A stretch of DNA of 64,000 nucleotides from Anaeramoeba flamelloides. Lineage: Eukaryota; Metamonada; Anaeramoebidae. Under the pieces are notes generated by a model. That model did no database searches. It worked only from the letters and a program-made list of their open reading frames with translations, and was not told where the DNA came from. Both the position numbers and the translations under genes were made by a program. Within the stretch, counting starts at the first letter, position 1. Each line of letters begins with the position of its first letter. Below, one piece after another: positions 51,300 through 62,558 of the stretch. The stretch spans positions 6,634,001-6,698,000 of the forward strand of contig JANTQA010000057.1 in NCBI GenBank assembly GCA_027625915.1. Reading direction: 5' to 3'.

Positions 51300-51960
51300 A
51301 CATTTTACTAATTACTCCATCGTATTGAATATACTTTGTCATAAATAACAGAGATCTTTAATAAGAACTATTTATGTAATCTACTGTTGTCAAAATAAAG
51401 CATGTTGAAAAGTTTAATGTATGTTTCAAAATAAAAAGTGTGTTTTATTGTTATAGAAGACCTATACATCAACCCATCAAAGAAACCAACAAATAACCCT
51501 AATTAAGTCTGGCATTGGTTTCTTAAAGTATTATTATTTAATAGAAATTCTAAAAATGAAGGATGAAATTGGAAAATTTTATCTCAAAAAATAGAGTTAA
51601 TTTTGAAGAAATTTTTTATCATCAAAAAAGAAAAAAATTTCAAAAATATTAAAAAAATTGAGAAAAATTTTCAACTAATTGAATTCATAATTGAAATTTT
51701 ACAGAAAACATGAAGGAGTTTACTTTCTAAATTGATTTAAATTGAGGTCTACAATTAGATAGTAAATTGGCTGTTATATTGGAATACCAACAAAAACAAG
51801 CACAAATTATATTTCGAAACAAGGATTATAGTGGTTGGGCACTCATTATTTTGATAACTATACACATATGAAACAAGGAAAAAGAAAAAAAAAAATCAAA
51901 AAAATATTTTATCATCACCACATCATATACATCTAAACAAATACTAATAGTTTCCAATTT
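51300..51960 (+). repeat. Dispersed repeat R2, copy B (lacks the inserts seen in A and C)
   Basis: It matches 1480-2570 without the two MITEs and 60400-61570 without the 771-bp TTAA element. The point equivalent to the insertion in copy C reads GAGTTAATTTTGAAGAAATT (51593), giving an empty-site view. The coding-like 3' part is kept only as fragments. Confidence 0.65.
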
Positions 51961-52005
51961 TGTTGTAGTTAATAAATTCATTAGTGTCCATGTCTTCAAC
52001 GAAAT

Positions 52006-52700
52006 AATTCTTTTTCAAACAAAAGATAACACCTCTCAAATCATCAATACCATTGAATTTGATTGTTAATAAGATAATTATTTATTGGTGATTTTCATTT
52101 TAATTATTCTTTTTTTGCTTATTTATTTTATGGATATTGAACAGTTGGAAAATGAAAAAACAAGATATAAAGAAATAATTTGGAAACAATCTACCAGTGT
52201 ATCAATGAAAAAAGTTTAAGTTTGATTTCGAATGTTTTAGATATATGAATTAAGAAAGACCATTATAGGATTGATATCTGGAACAAAAAAAAAAAAAAAA
52301 AAAAAAAAACAACAAATATAACAAAATACCCTGATGAATTGTGGATTTATATTGAAAATGAGACTCTAAAGTACAAAGGTCTGAATTTAAAGAGTTATGA
52401 ATAAAATTTCGAAAACTGTTTCTAAATTCGCCTTTTCAAAACTTTTTATTGATTTTATCTTTATTTCCTTTACAATTTACAAATGAGATTTATCATTTTA
52501 AATAAAAGGGAAAATCAATTTTTGTAAATATTTGATTTTAATTTTGATTGTTTTGTTTTGATGAGTTTTAAATATTCTTTTGAGTGTTTTATTATATTTT
52601 AAAGCGTTTCTTGGATTTTAGAATGATACTACAATTAATTTAATTCAATTATGAATAATTCTTGAAAATTTCTGTGTCCTTTTATTTGAAAAGGAGTTTA
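52006..52700 (+). repeat. Dispersed repeat R4, copy 2
   Basis: It aligns to 24852-25565. It keeps ATGGATATTGAACAGTTGGA at about 52131 and the phrase YPDELWIYIENETLKYKGLN near 52330. An A homopolymer of about 23 interrupts it near 52290. Confidence 0.7.
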
Positions 52701-53394
52701 TTTTTGAAAGAATCTATAAACAATTCCTTTTATAAAAAGATGTGTTTAGAAACTAAAATTCTAAAAGTAAGAATAAAAATATTTTAAAAAAATATAATTT
52801 AGAGGAAAAAAAAAATAACCTAAAGTATCCACATTTAAATCCAATCCAATCAAAAATATGTCGTAAAAAATCAAGATGGGCATTTTTTTAAGAATTCACC
52901 AACATAATATTGTTCAGAAATACAAATAAAAAAAATAATAATAAACTCTCAATTAGAGTTGATGTTCATAAAAGAATTACTATAAAAGGAATAAAATATT
53001 GAAAAAGATACAAGATAAAATATTTTAAAAAGGTATCAACAGTATGTTTCATATAAAATTTTTTAATTTCTTTCGAAAATTAAAATACTTTGATATATTA
53101 TATTTCGTTCTTTAATATATTTAATTTAAAATAAATTCCTTTAATTAATTGTATTAAAGTTAATTTATAGTGATAAAACATTTTTTTTTTTAATTGATTT
53201 TAAAAAAAAAAGAAAGAAAGAAAAAGAAAATTAAAAAAAGTAAATAGGAAAAAAATAAAAATTTGATTTAATTTGATTTTGATCACAAAAATTGTAATAT
53301 TATTGTTAAACGAATACTAAATAAAACTCTTAAAATATGTTCTATTTGATCAATAAAATAACTACTTTGACTAAAAAAGACTATAAACTAAAAT

Positions 53395-53918
53395 TCTAAA
53401 ATTTTCTACATATCTAAAAACGGCCCAGCAAATATAATAATACAATTCTATTGAAATTTGAAATAAATTACATTTTTGAAAAATATGAAAATCATTTTTT
53501 CATCTGTTAGTTTTTGTTTTCATTTCATTTTTTCAATTACATAACTTGTTTGGTTTAATCAAATTTTTTTAACCGATTGATATTATGTTAAAGTTGAGTT
53601 GTTCCAAATAGAAGAACTCAAATAAAATTAGTTGGTAGTACCTAACCTTTGATCGATCAATATTCCTAATAGAATTTAAAGAAATATAGCAATGTATTTT
53701 TTTGTTTTGCTCTCTAGAAAAATTTTTGACACATCACTGATTTTTTAGTATTGATAATTTTTATTTTTTTGTTTTGTGAGTATTGTAATTTATAAATATT
53801 TGTTAGAATTTCAATTTGAGAGTGGTTTTAATTTGGTAAATCTTCTAGAATTGATTAAATAAGTTTTTTTTTTTCAAAAATCGAATTTTTGTGTGTTAAA
53901 AATTTTGAATTGGGGTTT
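53395..53918 (+). repeat. Dispersed repeat R3, copy 2
   Basis: It aligns to 7440-8000, with near-identical blocks such as ATATGAAAATCATTTTTTC and GTGTGTTAAAAATTTTGAAT. The inverted-repeat core is kept but more degraded than in copy 1. Confidence 0.75.
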
Positions 53919-54499
53919 ATATCATCAATAAAAATATTTTTTTTTTTTTTGGTGAGATAAATTTGGTTAGTCAAGAGAAATTTCTCATTTTTTTTTTTGT
54001 ATGATATTTTTTTAATTACTTGTTTCTATATTTTTTTCAATTCATACATAAATTATTAGAAGAATTTAAAAAAAAAATGAAAAATGTGTAATAAATTAGG
54101 CTAAATAATAATAAATAGAGTCAAATTTTATTAAAAAATGTTAATAATTTTCCAAAAAGTATTAATAATTTTGTGGTTGTTGATTTAAAATTTCAAACAT
54201 TATCCTTAAAAATCAATATTTTTATACAACAAGTATCTTAAAAAATTATTAATATAAATTTTACAAAATATAACTATCAAGGGTTCTATTGAAGTTTTTT
54301 TACTGTTTTTAGAGATTTTTTTACAAACTTTTTTTTTTTTTTGGTTTTTATTAAAATGGTGTATGAAATAATCAGATTTTTCATTGTTCTTCAAAATTGA
54401 AATTTTTTGGAAATAATAAAAAAAATGTTTCTAACACCTTTGATTTTTATTTTTTTAATAAAAGATTGTATATATATTTCTTTATATTCTTTTTTAGAC

Positions 54500-54675
54500 A
54501 TGAGAAGTTTTCTGGATGATTATTCAAGATCCATAAAACTATTCCCAAAAAGATGGGCAAAAAATCAAGTATTCCAAATGAGGTTTTTTTTTTTCAATTA
54601 CTTAAAGTTTTTTTTTAGAGTTGATTTAAACCTGTTTTTTTTTGGTTTTTTAGAAAATATTCTTTCAAAGATTAA
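54500..54675 (+). CDS. Possible small spliced gene, unknown
   Basis: An ATG follows TTTTTTAGAC and opens MRSFLDDYSRSIKLFPKRWA, unlike the low-complexity surroundings. It runs to a GTTTTT donor-like site at 54583. Splicing to 54654 would give about 35 residues ending KYSFKD and TAA; splicing to 54619 instead keeps the frame open to 54757. The TTTTTTAG just before the ATG looks like an acceptor, so the true start may lie in an unseen upstream exon. The family is not recognised. It may be a gene fragment. Confidence 0.25.
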
Positions 54676-54759
54676 ACTTAAAAAAATAGAGGGGCTTAAA
54701 TCCGATTTAATAAAAAAAAATTTATCCCAAATTACCATAAGAAGAAAAAATTTCTAATA

Positions 54760-56830
54760 ACTTATTTATTTTTTAATATTATTTATTACACGGTTGTGAT
54801 GAATATATATATAAGATGTAAAAACTTTTTAAATAGTAACAATTAAAATCAATTTATTTTTTCGGTTCTGTTTTAAAATTGGAAATGTCAATTGAACAAA
54901 AATTTGGTGAATAATTTTATTATTTTTACACATTTAGATGAATAATACAATTACAGAATTAAAATATTTTTTTTTCTTTCGTTAAGGACTATATTTTCAA
55001 AAGAAAGGGGGGGGGAATTGTATCTAAAAATACTCTTGAAATATTTCAATAATCTCAATAATATTTACACAGTAGTAATTTATTTTACAAAAAAATCGGA
55101 AATATATACAAATCCCAAACAAATGTCGCTTATATTGACCGTTCTTAGATCCTCATGATATTTGATTTTTAATATTTCATATTTTTGATTTCAAATATTT
55201 TATACAAAACAATTCCTATGCTGTTCTATATATTTGGCTGGGTGTAAAATTAAGAACCTGGTCCTCGAATGTCAATAATTCCAAACAGCCAGAAAAATGT
55301 AAATTAACCTGGATCGAATAACTTCAAGTCTTTTCTTTTTATTAATTATACAGTCTTTCAAAAGCTACCATAAAATTCTCAATAAAATACATTTGAGTTT
55401 TCTATTCTTATTTTCCATTTTTTAAAATTCCGAAATAATAGTTATTATTCAAAAAAACATTTTCATAAATGAGCTATTATCCAAAATTTAGATACACCAA
55501 AAAAAAAAAAAAATTCGAAGATTCATGAAGCAGTTAAAAATATTGTTCAAAAAAGCTAAATTTTTAAAGATCCGTAAATATTGAGATTTTTTTTGAACTT
55601 CTTTGGACTGATAATTTACAAATTTCATAGGATCTTGAAATTGTTTTTTTTGATGTTTCGAAATTTTGAATAATAGCTCATTTATTACAGTCTTTCCAAG
55701 TCTATCATAAAATTTTAAATAAAACACAATTGATTTTCCTATTCTTATTTTCTATTTTCAAAAAATTCGGAAATAAAGGCTATTATTCAAAAAAAATTTC
55801 AATAAATGAGCTAGTATTCAAATTTTTAAAAAATCAAAAAAAAAATTTTAAAGATTCAGGAAGAACTTTAAAATATTGTTCAAAAAAGGTAAATTTTTAA
55901 AGATCAGTCAATATTGATATTTTTTTTGAGCAGTTTTAGATCAATAATTTTTAAGTTTCATGGGATCTTGAATTTTTTTTTCGATTTTGTTCCCAAAATT
56001 TGAATAAAATCTCATTTATTGGAATTTTTTTTGGAATAATAGCCTTTATTTCCGAATTTTTTGAAAATAGAAAATAAGAATTGAAAAATAAATTCTGTTT
56101 TGTTTAAAATTTTATGGTAGCCTTGGTATGGCTGTATTTTAAAATATGTATTATTTATTTTTTAATTTTGCTTTACCATATTTTTTTTTTTCTATACACT
56201 CCATTTTATCTTAGAAAACGAAATTAGGTTTAAAATTCTTCTAATTACTTGTCTATACATACTTTGAATTAGAATACATAAAAATTAGTTTTTTAAAAAT
56301 TCTCTCTATATGAAATTAATTGTTTTTAACATTTGCCTTAACAATAAATCCAAAGCTGTTCTTAATATTTTTATTACAATCGCTTTTACAAGTTTGAAAT
56401 GCTTTAAATTTTGGACTTTTACTTGCAAGTCCCTTAAAGTCGTTTATTTTTTAAAATTTTCATTTAAAGATCTATTTGAAAATTTTTTTTTTTCTTTTTT
56501 TTTTCGCTTTGGAATAGTATTTTTTTTTGTCCGAATTTCTTCAAAATGAAAATTCTTTTTGAGAAGTGAAAGTAAAATAACATAGGAACTCACACTCCTA
56601 GGAGTAGAAGTGTCGTTCTTAATTGTAAGAGAATAATAAAAAACAAAAGGAAAAAAATTAAAAATAAATATAAAAATTTATTTCTCTGAAAAATGATAAA
56701 ATACAAAAGCAGGAATGTAAAGTATTTTTTTTGTGTGAAAAAAATCCGAAATATACATCCCAATAAAGAATTCCAAAGAATTGTTTCTTAGAATTACACA
56801 TACATACAAAAACAAAAACAAATCCATTTC
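54760..56830. other. Intergenic region with foldback element and a poly-G run
   Basis: No gene is supported. It holds foldback 55349-56136 (listed separately) and a run of nine G at 55007-55015, rare in this sequence. The frame at 56310-56549 looks like chance. Confidence 0.5.
55349..56136. mobile_element. Foldback Tc1-type element with internal 337-bp tandem duplication
   Basis: It begins TACAGTCTTTCAAAAGCTAC and ends with the inverse, GGTAGCCTTGGTATGGCTGTA (minus one base), with arms of roughly 110 bp. The first 337 bp (55349-55685) are repeated as 55686 to about 56030, again starting TACAGTCTTTCC. Each unit contains its own inverse pair built on ATAAATGAGCTATTAT. The TA-flanked TACAG ends resemble M1 and M2. 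It has no coding frame. Confidence 0.75.
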
Positions 56831-57625
56831 TTAATTTTGGTTTGTTAGAGTTGAGAGTTGTACAATAAGTTCAACAGATAAATTGGGAAGTTCTTTACCT
56901 CTTCCGATTGCTATTTTTTCAAGATCAGTCATTAAAAAATAACACTTTTTGAATTTGATGAGCTGCTTCCTATTTTATAAAAAAGAAAAAGAAAATATTT
57001 GTTTTACAAAGAGGGGTTTGTTTTTTTTTTAATAAATTCGAAATATTTGAGGAAAATTTTAGTAAGTTGAGAGATAGATCATGAATGATAAAAAGTGTAT
57101 TCTTAAAAAAAAAAAGTACAAAATTACAAAAACAAACCTTTCTCTTTTAAATTTCCTTGAAAGAGACCTCGAAGCGGAATTTTTTTCAGCCAAAATTTTA
57201 TTATTTTTGATCGCACTTTGAAGAAGGTTTTCAAAATAGACACTATACCAACAAAAAAGGAAAAGAAAAAAATACGTCAGTTAGAAGGAACAAAATCAAA
57301 AATTCAATTCGTAATTAAAAATTATTACCCAAATTCTAAAAAATAGCAAACAGAATAAATAAAGAAAAAAAAAAAAAAAATCAAAGATAACATACTCTTT
57401 GCATGAAGTTTGTTGAAGTGATTTTTCAAGATTAGATAGCCCATGGTGTTCTAAAAGTTTTTCAAACGAGGCTCTACTTTTGTTTTTGGAACGCCTAAAG
57501 AGTTTGAGTTGCTTTGCAGCAGGCTTATAATTAAAATGATAATAAGGGATCTCTTCATCCTCGCAAAATTGATTAACCGTCTCGTTTTCGCTGGACAAAA
57601 TGAATTGTTGTAATAAAACAGTCAT
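56831..57625 (-). CDS. Unknown 157-residue protein, three exons
   Basis: Minus-strand exons are 57396-57625, 57138-57242 and 56831-56969. Introns are 153 bp (donor GTATGT, acceptor GGTATAG) and 168 bp (donor GTTTGT, acceptor AAAATAG). Phases 2 and 2 join cleanly into one open frame ending TAA. The protein starts MTVLLQQFILSSENETVNQF. The middle is basic and helical (LFRRSKNKSRASFEKLLEHH, SASRSLSRKFKRE) and the end is hydrophobic (KELPNLSVELIVQLSTL). There is no signal peptide, no membrane helix and no domain that I recognise. Balanced codon use and three clean splice joins argue for a real gene. The basic helical middle might bind nucleic acid or a partner helix, but this is a guess. Confidence 0.7.
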
Positions 57626-58633
57626 TTTTGTTTCTTTCTAGTTATTATTTAAAATCAATACCAGTCAAAAAAGTGACGGTTTGGGGTAGCAAAAAATGAA
57701 AAAATAAAAATAAAAAAATCGTAAAGATAAAAAAATGAAGAGAAACTTTGAGTATCTTGATTTTATGTTAAAACTTGAGAAGGGAGATTTGGGATTTAGG
57801 TTGTTGGAGTTCAACTGATTTTTTAGGGTTTCAAAAAGCTTTTTCTAATTTAGTAAAAAAATATTATTTTATGATTTGGGTAAAGAAAAAACAATTCTAA
57901 AAGAGAGAAATGAACTCTTCTATTCTTTTCGAAATTTAGAATTAAGAATAATTTTTTCTAAAAACGTAATTTGATTTTGATCAAAAGTTAATTCATTATA
58001 ATGAGAACAGGTCGTGTTTAAATCCCTCTTTAATCAAAACTGTCAAAATAAGAAGGTAATATTTTTCTACTTTTTAATTTTTTACAACACTTAAATCGTA
58101 TTTTTTTAAAATTACTCGATTCTTGAATAAAATTTCCCCACAAAATACATTATATAATATTGTGATCTTGTGTTCCAATTCTGCTTCCTATTAAGAAAAA
58201 AAAATTAAAAATGAGTATCAAAAATAATAATCTTTTCGTGATATTTTTAAACAAAAGTTGGAAAAATTTAAAACCCTAGAAATATGGGAGAAATCTGAAA
58301 CCAAAGTGAAATCTTAAATTGGATTTTGTAAACAACATGATCTTAATTTACCAAGAATAATATTTAAAAATGAAAAGAAAAAAACATTTTTCATTTTATT
58401 AACTTTTTTTTAAAAACGTTTTTATTTTTTTTGAAATGCCTTCTAAAACTGATTTTTGAAACAATTCCAAAGTTAAACCTAATCTCACCCCTAATAACTG
58501 TAAACAGAACATTAGTTTCAACTTTTATCAAAATTGGAATAATTAGAGTAAGATAATCAACAATTGTAATTAAAGTTTTATTGAAGTTCCCGAAATAAAA
58601 TAAAAATTATTTAAAAATAAATGTACTAAAGAG

Positions 58634-58875
58634 ACATGAAGTATACTGTTAATTGGTAAATAACAAGATCAATATTATCATTTGGCTTTCCAAAAAATCA
58701 CACCTTAAGAACAAATATAAAACGATTACAAGTTCCAATTCTAAAAAGAGAATTAATAATTTAAACTTGTTTTACAGAAATAAAAATTTTAAGTGTTCTT
58801 TAATTTCGAATTTCTTTTTATAAAAAGTTGAATGAAAATTTAGTTCCTTTTATTATGAAACAAAAGGTTAATTAA
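58634..58875 (+). repeat. Dispersed repeat R5, copy 1
   Basis: It matches 63110-63340: TACTGTTAATTGGTAAATAA, TTTGGCTTTCCAAAAAATCAC and AATTTAAACTTGTTTTACA recur in the same order. The inverted ends are less well kept than in copy 2. Confidence 0.7.
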
Positions 58876-60379
58876 TATTGATTAAAATTAAAAGGCGATT
58901 TTTATTTTTTTAGTTGTTCCTTTTAAAAAAAAAAACCAAATAAAAAACCAAAAATAGTAAAATTTAAAAAAAAGAAGAGAATAAAAAGCAGGAATTGTTA
59001 AATATTTTGTTCCAACATTATAGAAAGAACTGTTAAATTCATCTTTTTTCTTTAAATTTTGTTTCTTAACTAACCCAAATTTTTTTAAACAAGTTTTTTC
59101 TATTTTTTTAAAATTTGGGTAGTTTTTGAACACATTTTAAATTTGTGTTTCTATTTTACTGTTGAAATCTTTTGTATTCCTAAAAATAAAATAAGAAAAA
59201 AAAAATTAAAAATGTAAAATAAAACTTTAAATTCTAACATTACTCAAAAATTCTTTTACATATTTATTCCAATTCTAAATAAAAAACCAAAATACAAAAA
59301 ATAAAAAAATAAAAATTTTGGAATTTTTTATTTTTATAAATAATAGAGAAAAATAATAAAAAAATAGGATAAGTATGAAATATTTGTATTAATTATAAAC
59401 ATTATTCAAAATGAATAGTAATTACAACAATTAATATCATTTGTAAAAATTTTACTCAATCACTATGATTCTTTATTAAGAGTAATAATTGTTTTTAGCT
59501 TATTTTTTGACTTGAATTGTTTTAAAAAGTGATGAAACCCCAATGGATTTTTTTTTTTGATGGTTGTTGTGAAAGTTTACTTGAAATTCCAATTAAAAAC
59601 AAAATAATGATTTCCCTTAAAAATCTTCGTTTTTTTGAGCAAAATTAGGTGTAAAATTTCATCAAATGAACTTACATTGAAATCTTGAACTGATAAAACC
59701 AAAAATAAGAATATGAATTGATTAAAATTTTAATTAAATTTCAATTATTATTATTACTGATTAAGTAAAATAAATTTCAAATAATTTTTAGTTCAATTTC
59801 CATTTTGTTAAATCTTCAAACCCTTTCTTCCCGAACAGCCCAGGATAAAGAATAGTTTGAAGAATAACTGATTGCACCGAATTTATAAACACTTGACTTC
59901 ATAAAATACTTTATTCAAAGCTTGAGCATAGGAATTTAAAAAAGGAAAATCAAATAAAAATTTCCAAACATTTCTTGCAATTTATCAGTACTGTTATTAC
60001 AATAACATGTCTTGACATTTCAGTCCTCATTTCTCAATAAAAAAGCATTCATTTTTCTCTAGAATCCAATAAATTAACAAACCAATGAAACTGACAATAA
60101 ACCCATAAGTAAATATAATATTGATTTGTTAAATCCCTAGTCCCAATATAAAAGCAAAAAATAGACTTCTTTTTGGTTTCATTTTTTTTTGAATTAACTT
60201 TTTTTGAATATCTTTAAGTTATAGTTTTGAACCTTGTATTTGGATAGACTTGGATATCAGTCATTTTTACATTTCAGTCAACCATTTGTCCACAAGGTTT
60301 TTGAAAAAGGAGAATGAAAAAAAAATGACAAAAAAAAAAGGCATGATTTGCTTTTATACTGGGGCTAGGGCGTTAAAGT

Positions 60380-61570
60380 TCGATTATTAAAAATAAAATT
60401 CGAAAAATTATAGATCAAATTTGAAAATTTATCTTAAAAAAAATAGAGTTAGTTTTTTAATTTTTGAGTTATTATGGTTGACAATAATTTTTTGAAATGG
60501 AAAAAACAAATTAGTAATTTTTATGAGTGCCAAATAAATATCAAAAACTAATCAAAAAAAATGTAAAGTATGATCGATCTCCAACAATTATGAATGAAAA
60601 AGGGTGACATTTTTAGAAAAAAGTTCGAAAGGTAGACATAAAATTCCCAATTTTAATGATTTAAAATTGTAATTTTGAAAAAAAACTGTGCTATTTTTGA
60701 AGTATTGATCATTGACACTTTTTGAAATCTTATAGATGTTTTTTTATTATTTACTATTTCTCAATATGTTATTATTTTCTCAAGAATCTTACAAATCCTA
60801 AATCTGTAAAATAAAGAGGGTTAAAATCTAACCACAAATTATAGTAAAATGAATTAAATTGATTTAATAATATGAGAAAGAGATTTGTTTTAAATTGAAG
60901 AAATTTAACCCTTTGAAAATTTAAAAAAAGAAAAAGTTATTGTTTTTTTAAAATTTTGATTTTTTTGGAAATTGAGAATACCTTATGAATTATTTTTCTT
61001 CGTCTTGAATTTTTTGTCAAAGAGATCCAAGGAAATTTTTTTTTGTAAATTTAAATTTTGTAATAAATTAATTTTTTTACTAATTGAATTTTTTCCAATG
61101 AGGATCCTAATAAAAATTTTTATTTATTATTTGAATTTTGTCAATCAAAAGAAAGGTTATTTCACAATACTGTTTTTTTTGTTTCAAGTCACTTTCGAGT
61201 ATGGTCAAATCTATGGCAAATAACTATACCCTTAAGAGAAACTTTTTAAATAAACCATTAAATTTTACTGTTATTTTTTTGTTGTTATTTGAAATTCAAA
61301 AGTGGAAATCCTATTCAAAAAAACAAAGAAATTTCTTAAAAAAAGTGAAAATTATATGAAATTTTCAACAAATAGTATTCCTAACTTAGTATTTACTTTA
61401 AACCTCACGGAATACACTTTTCAAATTAATTTGAAATTCGGTAAACCATTCGGTGGTAAATTGGATATTACATTGGAACACGAAAAAAAAAAAAGTACAG
61501 CTTTTATTTTGAGAGACAGATTATGTCTCATTGGGCTAAATTTTATTTGATCACTGTTTTATTAAAAAAT
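60380..61570 (+). repeat. Dispersed repeat R2, copy C, split by a TTAA element
   Basis: The part 60400-60460 matches 51555-51605, and 61236-61570 matches 51605-51860. The gap is exactly the TTAA-flanked element 60461-61231. The 3' part has an open frame (61302-61550) with TFQINLKFGKPFGGKLDITL and then LRDRLCLIGLNF, which resembles the N-terminal strand pair and FRALCTG-like helix of cyclophilins. It covers only a third of a cyclophilin domain. Confidence 0.65.
60461..61231 (+). mobile_element. TTAA-targeting element, copy 2 (771 bp)
   Basis: It is flanked by TTAA at 60457-60460 and 61232-61235. The left end TTTTTGAGTTATTATGG aligns to GGGTCGAGTCATTACGG of copy 1; the right end reads GGCAAATAACTATACCC. 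Internal blocks shared with copy 1 (inverted) include GATCGATCTCCAA and TTTCACAATAC. It carries short frames only and no transposase. Confidence 0.75.
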
Positions 61571-61978
61571 TATTTAAAATCAGAATTATTAATTTTGATC
61601 TAGCAGTAAAACTTGAAATTAGTATTTTTTGTACAATAGTAATCTATAACATATGTTATTTTAAACCACACTAACTATCTCCTAATATTATGACTTTCAA
61701 TCAATTTTCGCATATTTTCATTCTCAACTAATCTTTTATGTCACTATTCCCTTAAAACAAGATCATTTTTAATAAGCATCCCCAAACATCAACAATACTT
61801 GTTATAAGAAACATTTACTAAACGACATTAGTAGGGCTTTATTAAAATCCTTTTTAACTGAATAAATTGAATCATTTATAAATACCAACTTACACAGCAT
61901 TTCCTGTACAAATAAAAATTAACACTCTTCATTTTTTATCAATATAGATTTTTAAAATAAAACTATCGAAACACAAAA

Positions 61979-62558
61979 ATGACCAGCCGAATCTTAAAAA
62001 AGCAAATGATGTTATTTCGACAAAAAAAGGATGAAGAAAACAGGAAGAAATATTCTCAATCACGAAGAACTCAAAAAAGAAGAAAAAGAAACAGAAAATC
62101 CCAAAGAAAAAACAATCGACCTGAACGTATTAACAAAATTATGATAAAAAGCATTGTCGGTATGTGTTCGTTTAACGAGAATCTTTTTCTAATATTTCTT
62201 TTCTTCTTTTTATTATTTCATGTTCCTTACATGGGAATCGAATATAAAAAAAAAAATAAGAACAGACTTTTAAACATAATCCTTCTCTCAAAAAACAAAT
62301 AACAAAAAACGACAAACTAATTGCCATTTGTATCTTGGCTCCTAAACAGAGGAAGAAAAATCAAGAAGAAACCAAGTAGAAAAAGCCATTTTACAAAAGA
62401 ATTTAAGCTATTATATTTCAAAAAAACAATATCAAGATGAAAGCAAGGAATTAATTAAAGATGTTCTTCAGACAATTGACAAAGCTGAGAACAAGAAAAA
62501 CAACGAGGCAGAATCAGACTCTGATGATGATTCTCAATCTTCTGATTCAGATTGGTAA
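61979..62558 (+). CDS. Unknown 129-residue protein with basic head and acidic tail, two exons
   Basis: Exons are 61979-62159 and 62350-62558 with a 190-bp intron (donor GTATGT, acceptor CTAAACAG), joined in phase 1. Residues 1-60 are strongly basic (RRTQKRRKRNRKSQRKNNRP), a likely nuclear or nucleolar signal. Residues 61-110 are helical and charged (EEEKSRRNQVEKAILQKNLS). The tail is acidic (ESDSDDDSQSSDSDW) before TAA. The layout recalls small ribosome-assembly factors, but no family is recognised. TGGTAAGC at the stop could also be read as a donor, so a further exon is not excluded. Confidence 0.7.

Larger units (their letters stand above)
51017..54499. other. Repeat mosaic downstream of the Rab start
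   Basis: No gene is supported. The region holds R2 copy B, R4 copy 2 and R3 copy 2 in succession, each listed separately. The gaps (52700-53395 and 53920-54499) are A/T-rich without clear structure. Confidence 0.55.
57626..61978. other. Intergenic region with R5, R2 copy C and a TTAA element
   Basis: No gene is supported. The frame at 58888-59133 (minus) is Lys/Phe-rich and probably chance. The short complex stretch at 59815-59925 encodes on the minus strand ILYPGLFGKKGFEDLTKW in a 33-codon frame, possibly a gene fragment. Confidence 0.5.

Noticed and set aside
59815-59925. Minus-strand peptide ILYPGLFGKKGFEDLTKW as an exon
   Set aside because: It is a 33-codon frame without paired splice sites or neighbouring exons, too little to support a gene.
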